28,911 bases of DNA, taken from Euryarchaeota archaeon UBA128. GTDB taxonomy: Archaea > Thermoplasmatota > Poseidoniia > Poseidoniales > Poseidoniaceae. Shown in pieces: positions 23,067-28,911 of the stretch (position 1 is the stretch's first letter; every line of letters starts with the position of its first letter). The position numbers were made by a program, and so were the translations under genes. The DNA is taken from NCBI GenBank assembly GCA_002496955.1, contig DALZ01000092.1:8799-37709 (forward strand), written 5' to 3'. The notes under the pieces were generated by a model, which was given only the letters and a program-made list of their open reading frames with translations, had not been told where the DNA came from and made no database searches.

Positions 23067-26000
23067 ATGGCTGATGGGAAAGAATCCTCCGAACCATCGA
23101 TTGAAAGTCGTAAATTCTCTAAGCGTATTGCAGCACTTGCAGAGTATAGTAAATCAAAACTTCAATCGGGAGCTGTTGATTTAACTGCGAGAGTTAGAGA
23201 CTTCAGGGCTAAGTCTGCGATTGATGCAGTGCTTGAAGCCCCTGACCGATTTAAGAGAGAGTGGCAAAAACATGGTGCAACTGGTGCAATTACAAGATAC
23301 CCAGTGGCAATTTTAGTGATATTTTTGTTATTAACGGCGTTCTTTGTTTCCCAATCAGGATTTCTCGATGACACCCGTTTCGATGACGATCCAGATGAGC
23401 CCGCACTCAATGTAAACGGTGATTTAGAAGTATATCTTCCAGAAGGCAGTCAGGTGGCAGAGCTCATCAAATTAGTGGAAGACGATTGGTCGACAAATGT
23501 TATGATAATTTATGTTGAGTCAGGGACTCGCAACATAACTGACCAAAGGATTCTTCAAGAGATGAGTTATGTTGAGAACCAATTAAATCCATACCTATCC
23601 GACTCGGTCAATGATGATGTAATTTACATATTGTCATTATCTACAGTTTTGAAAGAGGTAAACTCTAGTGCGCCGCGTGTGCGTGAGGCATTTCTCACAG
23701 AGTTGTTTGAATTAGGGTGCGCTCAAAGTGGTGGGGATGAGTGTACTTCTCGGGATTTTGGCCAGCAAGTTAATGATTTGATAAGCGAAACCGATGAACA
23801 ATTTGGTGGTTCGTACGAAATACCAAGTCAGCCAACAATCGATTTAGTAGTAGGTGAAATGTATGAGGATGACGGTAGTCCAACTCCAGGTCTGGACAAA
23901 TTAGCCCGTGATGTGTGCACTACAGGAGAGCGAGACTGTGGAACTCCAGACGGATTGTTAGATAGGGCTATAATGGCTGTTGCAGTATCTGACCAAGTAG
24001 AAGCCAAAGACTTGATTGCTAGAACTCAAGCACAACTGGATCAGTTTAGCAAGGAAGAGAGGTATTGTGATGATGTAAACAATGATGGTGTTCCAGACGC
24101 TGAGACAGGTGTCTGCACTTGGGAAAGTCTAAACCTGACAATGACTCTGACCGGGCCTGTTCCCATAACAAATGCAGTTACTGAATTTTCTTTCAAGTTA
24201 TTTTGGGAAATATTCCCTACGGCCGTAGTTTTAGTTGCGCTAGGTTTGTTTATATTTCACTCTGATTTGTTACAAACAGGTATCACAGGAATTAGACCAA
24301 TTCAGGGAATAAAGGTGGTGATTATTGCGGGCCTTCCGACGTTATGTGCGGTTTTTTGGACTTTAGGCCTTATCGGTTGGACTAATTACGAAGTAACTAT
24401 GACTGTAATAATCGTCGGACCTATTCTACTTGCTCTAGGAGTATCTTATGGTTTGCATATCACCAACCGTTATGCAGAAGAGGGTGGAACCAAATCTGAG
24501 AAAATGAAAGCTTCATTGACATCAACAGGGAAAGCAGTATTTTTATCGGCAGTTACAACAGTGATTGGGTTCATTTCGTTGGTATTTACTCCTATGGCAC
24601 CAATACAAACTGTTGGGATTGCACTGTCTGGGGGAATTGTAATTGTCTATATTTTGACAATTTTCATGGTGCCTAACCTTACGCTGTTACTCGATTTACG
24701 GAAACCAAAGCATCCCCCGCTGAAAGCATTTGACCGCCTTGTCGATGCTCCAGTAAAATATAATAGGGGAATAATCGGCTTTTTCTTGCTTTTAATTCTA
24801 GTTTCTGCTACCCTTGGTCAGAGTAATGTTGAGGAAAATATCGACCTACTAGGGATGGCCCCAGAAGGTGAGGACCCAGTAATTAAGATGAAACAATACA
24901 GCAGTGATTTCAATGCTGGTCAAATTGGCATGGTTTTGATCCATGCAAATGTTACTGGTGATACCAACGATCAAGATACGGGCAATGATAACCCAGCAGA
25001 AAATCTGAAACGAATAGATCAGTTAGAAAGTAAATTGAACACAGTTGAAAACACATCTGCTGTATCGATAGTTTTCTTAATGAAATCAACAGGTATTGCT
25101 CCGACAGTTTCTGGTGCTCAAATATATGAATTTGTCAATGTAACTCCTCTGCCCGACGACATAAAGGAAACTGCTGAGGTGTTGCTCAACAATGAGGTGA
25201 CTGTTGACGCTTCGTTTTGGGATTTATTGATGCAACCAGACAACTTTGGTTTGCCTGGAACTAAACAATCACAAATATTCTTACTGAATGTATTTTATGC
25301 CTCGATAACCGATGAAACAAGGGAGATTTTCATCAATAAAGACTTTGATAGAACCTTGATTTATGTTGATATGCCGTTCATACCGGTTGCTGATACAGCT
25401 AAGAGCGTTGAAGCAGTCAATCAACATGCAGACTCATTCAGGTCAGTCGATAGTGGCCGGGCGGAACATCTCACCGGTGTGGCTGCGACGGCCATTGAAG
25501 TTAACCAACTCATAGTCGGTTCACAATATACTTCACTGGCATTTGCAATCATACTGACTTTGATTGTTCTAGCAGTGGTCTTTAGAGATATACAATATTC
25601 ATTTTGGACTACTTCTCCGGTTATTGCAACAGTCGCATTGCAGTGGTTAGTAATGTGGCAAATGAATGTCACATTATCGCTTGTCACCGTTATGATTGGC
25701 TCAATTTTAGTTGGTGTTGGAGTAGATTTCTCTATTCACATATCCAATCGTATACGGGAACTTGGAGGCGGTATTAATGCTATCAAGAGTGCCGCTATTG
25801 GGACGGGAATGTCGCTGTTTGAAGCGGCGGTTGTAACATCCCTTGGAATGATTACCGCCTATCAGATTCCCATACCTGAAATTAAACCTTTCATCACAGT
25901 AATTTTGATTCTACTGTGGGTGGCAGCCGCCAGTGCTTTGATATTGCTTCCAGCAATTTTCGTCACTTTAGAAAAAATGGGAATCGGTGCGGTTAGAGAT

Positions 26001-26102
26001 TCAAATATGATGGCCAGAAAACTTGGCCTGATTATGGACAAGCGGGCAGATATTGATGTATTGGATGCGGTAATCGATGATGATATCGAGGACGCGTGGT
26101 AA
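23067..26102 (+). CDS. RND-superfamily exporter (MMPL/Patched-like)
   Basis: A proton-driven export protein of the hydrophobe/lipid-type RND group; the cargo is unknown. The 1011 residues have the doubled RND plan. A basic cytoplasmic N-terminal part (1-77) is followed by TM1 (78-98), a large outside domain (about 99-375) and five helices, then TM7 (about 570-590), a second outside domain and five helices. Helix 4 motifs (ILLALGVSYGLHITNRYAEE and VGVGVDFSIHISNRIREL) are typical of the superfamily. The first outside domain has six Cys in three close pairs (C218/C226, C284/C291, C334/C350) and a DDVNNDGVPD calcium-loop-like segment (335-344). A possible TATA (TTTTTTAAA) lies near 22994. Confidence 0.93.
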   Translation: MADGKESSEPSIESRKFSKRIAALAEYSKSKLQSGAVDLTARVRDFRAKSAIDAVLEAPDRFKREWQKHGATGAITRYPVAILVIFLLLTAFFVSQSGFLDDTRFDDDPDEPALNVNGDLEVYLPEGSQVAELIKLVEDDWSTNVMIIYVESGTRNITDQRILQEMSYVENQLNPYLSDSVNDDVIYILSLSTVLKEVNSSAPRVREAFLTELFELGCAQSGGDECTSRDFGQQVNDLISETDEQFGGSYEIPSQPTIDLVVGEMYEDDGSPTPGLDKLARDVCTTGERDCGTPDGLLDRAIMAVAVSDQVEAKDLIARTQAQLDQFSKEERYCDDVNNDGVPDAETGVCTWESLNLTMTLTGPVPITNAVTEFSFKLFWEIFPTAVVLVALGLFIFHSDLLQTGITGIRPIQGIKVVIIAGLPTLCAVFWTLGLIGWTNYEVTMTVIIVGPILLALGVSYGLHITNRYAEEGGTKSEKMKASLTSTGKAVFLSAVTTVIGFISLVFTPMAPIQTVGIALSGGIVIVYILTIFMVPNLTLLLDLRKPKHPPLKAFDRLVDAPVKYNRGIIGFFLLLILVSATLGQSNVEENIDLLGMAPEGEDPVIKMKQYSSDFNAGQIGMVLIHANVTGDTNDQDTGNDNPAENLKRIDQLESKLNTVENTSAVSIVFLMKSTGIAPTVSGAQIYEFVNVTPLPDDIKETAEVLLNNEVTVDASFWDLLMQPDNFGLPGTKQSQIFLLNVFYASITDETREIFINKDFDRTLIYVDMPFIPVADTAKSVEAVNQHADSFRSVDSGRAEHLTGVAATAIEVNQLIVGSQYTSLAFAIILTLIVLAVVFRDIQYSFWTTSPVIATVALQWLVMWQMNVTLSLVTVMIGSILVGVGVDFSIHISNRIRELGGGINAIKSAAIGTGMSLFEAAVVTSLGMITAYQIPIPEIKPFITVILILLWVAAASALILLPAIFVTLEKMGIGAVRDSNMMARKLGLIMDKRADIDVLDAVIDDDIEDAW

Positions 26103-26139
26103 TACAAATCTCAAAAGAGCGGGAACTATTGGCGTGTAC

Positions 26140-26619
26140 ATGGTCGCTTATTGGCTAATGAAATCAGAGCCGCATGTTTACCCATATGAACAACTGGTTG
26201 CAGATGGGTCAACCCATTGGGATGGTGTCCGAAACTATCAAGCAAGAAATATCATGAGAGACAACATGAAGTTAGGAGATTTAGTATTGTATTATCACTC
26301 CAATTTCAAGCCACCACACGTTGCAGGTATTGCTAGAATATGCCGGGAAGGCTATCCTGATTTTACTGCTCAAGACCCCAAGTCAAAATATTTCGATGAA
26401 AAAGCAACGCCAGAGAATCCGAGGTGGATCATGGTTGACATCGAACCAGTCATGAAACTAGATGAAATAATTCCGCTTGAAGATATCAAAAACAACCCGG
26501 AATGTGAAGGTATGGCTCTGATTAGGAAAGGGCAACGCCTTTCGGTTCAACCAGTTGATGAGGACCATTTTGTCGCAGTTTTGCGCATGGCTAATTTACA
26601 ACTAAGCGATTTGAGTTGA
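26140..26619 (+). CDS. EVE-domain protein (THYN1-like)
   Basis: The EVE fold is related to PUA and YTH and is thought to bind modified bases in DNA or RNA; no target is known here. From the ATG at 26140 the 159 residues cover a whole EVE domain. The start is VAYWLMKSEPHVYPYEQL, followed by the pocket region HWDGVRNYQARNIMRD, GDLVLYYHSNFKPPHVAGIA and NPRWIMVDIEP. The domain fills the protein, so the in-frame ATG at 26077 inside the exporter gene is not needed. It lies 37 bp after the exporter stop and 4 bp before the aminotransferase start, so it is probably in an operon with the latter. Confidence 0.9.
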   Translation: MVAYWLMKSEPHVYPYEQLVADGSTHWDGVRNYQARNIMRDNMKLGDLVLYYHSNFKPPHVAGIARICREGYPDFTAQDPKSKYFDEKATPENPRWIMVDIEPVMKLDEIIPLEDIKNNPECEGMALIRKGQRLSVQPVDEDHFVAVLRMANLQLSDLS

Positions 26620-26623
26620 TTCT

Positions 26624-27838
26624 ATGGTAAGAAACCAAATTCCTGTATCTAAACGTGCTGCAAGCATTGAATACGCCATTAGAGACGTTGTAGTTCCAGC
26701 GACAAAACTAGAATCTGAAGGTCATGAAATTATCAAGTTGAATATTGGTGATCCAATCGCATATCCCGGATTACCAACGCCTAAACATATGGTTGATGCT
26801 TATGTGAAAGCGTTGCAGACCGGTAATAATGGTTATTCACCATCATATGGGATTCCCGAGTTAAGAGCATCAATTGCCCAAGATGAGCGACGAAAAGGCT
26901 GGTCTGCAAGCCAAGATGATATCTATGTCTGTCACGGGGTAACTGAAGCACTGCAGATTATTTTTGCTGCAACATTAGAAGAGGGTGATATTGTATTAGC
27001 ACCCGGTCCACATTATCCACCATATCTGGCTTACCCACAAATGTTTGGCGCTGAAACATTGGAATACAAACTTCGTCCTGATAACGCATGGGCTTTGGAC
27101 TTTGATGACATTGAAGCTAAAATGTCTGATGACGTCAAATTACTTGTTCTGATTAATCCTAACAATCCTTGTGGTGCTGTTGCTGGCAAGGACGATATTT
27201 TTCGGCTCCTTGCTATAGCAAGGAAATGGCCAAACTGTATTGTAATCGCCGATGAAATATATGATGGGCTTGATTTCACAGGTGAGCACACCAGTGTTGC
27301 AAGTTTATCTCCAGATGTTCCTGTTTTTGTCCTTAATGGTGTTTCCAAGGTGTTCTATGCACCGGGTTGGCGAATAGGCTATCTCGGGATACACGATCCC
27401 AAACGAAGACTTGATTTGGTCAGGGATGGAATAGAGCGATTACTAAGGTCGCGGCTGTGTGCTTCAACACCGGCACAGTTGGGATATTTGGCGGGTCTAG
27501 ATTCAGATAGAACATGGATGAATTCATACGCCAAAAAAATTGCTCGACAGCGAGATTTGTGCGTGGACCGAATAAAATCAATCGAAGGTCTTGAAGTTCA
27601 ATCTACCGGAGGAGCATTCTACATGTTTATCAAACTCACAGACGAGAAATGGTTCAATAACGACAAGGAATTTGTTCTCCAACTACTACATGAAGAACAT
27701 GTGTTAGTTGTCCACGGTAGTGGTTTCTCGCCCGAACTTGGTGCAGGTCATTTTCGCTTGGTATACCTCGCTGACTTAGATATATTGAATGAGGTATTTG
27801 ATCGAATTGACCGATTTTTAACCAAGCATCGGCAATAA
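26624..27838 (+). CDS. Class I aminotransferase, alanine/aspartate type
   Basis: PLP enzyme of the AAT fold (class I/II), probably an alanine-2-oxoglutarate or aspartate-type transaminase similar to archaeal AlaA-like proteins. The 404 residues have LNIGDPIAYPGLPTP near the N-terminus and YSPSYGIPELRASIA. Asn181 lies in LINPNNPCG, Asp210 and Tyr213 in IADEIYDGL, the Schiff-base Lys242 in LNGVSKVFYAPGWRIGY, and the substrate-binding Arg in GHFRLVYLAD. The ATG follows the EVE gene stop by 4 bp. Substrate preference cannot be fixed from motifs; aspartate and aromatic amino acids are alternatives. Confidence 0.9.
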   Translation: MVRNQIPVSKRAASIEYAIRDVVVPATKLESEGHEIIKLNIGDPIAYPGLPTPKHMVDAYVKALQTGNNGYSPSYGIPELRASIAQDERRKGWSASQDDIYVCHGVTEALQIIFAATLEEGDIVLAPGPHYPPYLAYPQMFGAETLEYKLRPDNAWALDFDDIEAKMSDDVKLLVLINPNNPCGAVAGKDDIFRLLAIARKWPNCIVIADEIYDGLDFTGEHTSVASLSPDVPVFVLNGVSKVFYAPGWRIGYLGIHDPKRRLDLVRDGIERLLRSRLCASTPAQLGYLAGLDSDRTWMNSYAKKIARQRDLCVDRIKSIEGLEVQSTGGAFYMFIKLTDEKWFNNDKEFVLQLLHEEHVLVVHGSGFSPELGAGHFRLVYLADLDILNEVFDRIDRFLTKHRQ

Positions 27839-27877
27839 TACCGGAGTATTGATGTGCGTAGGTTCCGTGGGGTATGC

Positions 27878-28911
27878 ATGGAAAGGTCAAAAACGCTGTT
27901 ACTAAGTGTTGTAAGTCTTTTTCTTTTCTCATTTTTCATTGAGTCAGCCGCAGCAGATGGTAGCGGCACTAAGGGTTTCGAAATTAGCCATTTATATCCC
28001 CTCGTCAGTGCTTTAATTATCGCTGCGTTGATGTGGAAATTTTTTATTCCGATACAACTGGCAAATTTACAGGTAGCGTTTGAAATAGATGACGATTTAT
28101 ATGAAGTTCATCGAGTAACTAGGGACCTTGATGATGCTAGGGATTTACTCTCCGAAGGTTCTGTGGGTTATGGTTTAGGCCTATACATGATGGGGATGAC
28201 AGGAGTCCTAATCCTCATTGGCGAGTTTTTATTCGAACCAGACTTCTTTTATCTGCCATCTCTATATGTAATAGCATTACTAGTAGGGATACCAATACTG
28301 ATTTCGCCATGGGAAACGATGAATGCTCAATTGTCACGCAACCAGCGCCCTTCAACTAACAATCAAATTCTTGGATTTTTCCGAAGAACCTTGACATTAT
28401 TCATTATAATAGGTATAACCATCGCCTCGCTTATGTATGGATTACAAGAATCAACCTCAGGAGTGATTGAACCATTCTGGTTGGCTCTAGCAATGTTAGT
28501 TTTCATGTCGCCGACAATATTTGCTTATGGTAGAATAATGGGTGCTTCCTGGAATATGTTGCTTATTGGTAAGTGGCGAACCTCTAACGGTAAAAGAAAC
28601 CCAATCGACCCAGACAAACCAAAATTTTTCAATCGCTTATTTTCATTACTGCTTGTAATATTTTTGTTAACGATGCCGGTTACTGCGCTTAATGGCATTG
28701 TAACTGTAGTATATGTCTTGATAGTTAACCCAGATAACTATTCTGATGTTCTAAACTACGGTGGCATAATCGGTCATTCAATTTATGTCAGGATAGATTT
28801 AATTTCAGAAATTCTATTCCACTGGGAGTTCATTAAAAGTCTACCCCAGTTCCTGTCGCTATATCTATCACTAAATATTGCAATAGTTGGTTTAGCCTTC
28901 ATTTTTGAATT
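27878..28911 (+). CDS. Unknown polytopic membrane protein, cut at the window end
   Basis: An open frame runs from the ATG at 27878 to the last base without a stop, about 344 codons. It starts with a signal-peptide-like segment (SKTLLLSVVSLFLFSFFIES, then AAADG). At least six more hydrophobic segments follow, near residues 40-58, 97-118, 124-145, 168-187, 198-217 and 252-280. A soluble charged segment (about 65-95, with EIDDDLYEVHRVTRDLDDAR) sits between the first helices. A GTG at 27854 could add eight residues. It may follow the aminotransferase in the same transcript (39 bp gap). No family recognised. Confidence 0.75.
   Translation, partial: MERSKTLLLSVVSLFLFSFFIESAAADGSGTKGFEISHLYPLVSALIIAALMWKFFIPIQLANLQVAFEIDDDLYEVHRVTRDLDDARDLLSEGSVGYGLGLYMMGMTGVLILIGEFLFEPDFFYLPSLYVIALLVGIPILISPWETMNAQLSRNQRPSTNNQILGFFRRTLTLFIIIGITIASLMYGLQESTSGVIEPFWLALAMLVFMSPTIFAYGRIMGASWNMLLIGKWRTSNGKRNPIDPDKPKFFNRLFSLLLVIFLLTMPVTALNGIVTVVYVLIVNPDNYSDVLNYGGIIGHSIYVRIDLISEILFHWEFIKSLPQFLSLYLSLNIAIVGLAFIFE

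Noticed and set aside
1..28911. CRISPR array, insertion sequence or integrated element
   Set aside because: No spaced direct repeats, transposase, integrase or terminal inverted repeats were seen; neither tRNA gene is followed by a duplicated 3' end.

Overview
The window reads as a piece of archaeal chromosome, most likely from an uncultured marine Thermoplasmatota lineage such as Marine Group II (Poseidoniales) or a close relative. The archaeal assignment is firm. The window carries Rpo7, Spt4, S24e and S27ae in the archaeal order, an archaeal-type alanyl-tRNA synthetase, RtcB, the archaeal D-aminoacyl-tRNA deacylase DtdA, a U73 tRNA-Thr and TATA-like boxes about 25 bp upstream of some starts. 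The group-level assignment is an inference from moderate AT content, dense packing and the mixture of protein-degrading and amino-acid-catabolic genes with many lineage-specific membrane proteins. I see no insertion sequence, integrase, CRISPR array, phage gene or rRNA. No stretch longer than 300 bases lacks a gene.

Layout from left to right. (1) 1-1563: a transcription and ribosome operon (rpo7, spt4, rps24e, rps27ae) behind a leader that holds a possible short ORF and a hairpin. (2) 1564-6157: a propeller-like unknown protein, DtdA, proline dehydrogenase, an HVO_0476-family zinc protein and a methyltransferase-like protein. (3) 6158-9635: a tight leftward operon of a His/Cys-rich membrane protein, a SufS-type cysteine desulfurase and a membrane-anchored subtilase. 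(4) 9734-10732: tRNA-Ser(GGA), a four-helix membrane protein with a claudin-like extracellular motif, and tRNA-Thr(GGT). (5) 10884-16223: a coiled-coil microprotein, RtcB, AlaRS and a Nudix hydrolase. (6) 16310-22907: an ETHE1-like metallo-hydrolase, a membrane protein, a SerA-like dehydrogenase, DNA polymerase IV and ValRS. (7) 23067-28911: an RND-superfamily exporter, an EVE-domain protein, an alanine/aspartate-type aminotransferase and a membrane protein cut by the window end.

Taken together the genes describe housekeeping translation and tRNA quality control (AlaRS, ValRS, DtdA, RtcB, two tRNAs), use of proteins and amino acids (subtilase, proline dehydrogenase, aminotransferase), sulfur handling (SufS, ETHE1-like enzyme) and envelope proteins. 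The most distinctive signals are four. First, the 4-TM protein at 9863-10564 has the W...GLWxxC...C arrangement of eukaryotic claudin/PMP22 proteins. Second, the SufS operon pairs a cysteine desulfurase with a metal-binding-looking membrane protein and a protease. Third, five of seven convergent gene pairs have stop codons that abut with exactly zero bases between them. Fourth, an SD-led leader ORF overlaps the rpo7 start. None is proven by sequence reading alone.
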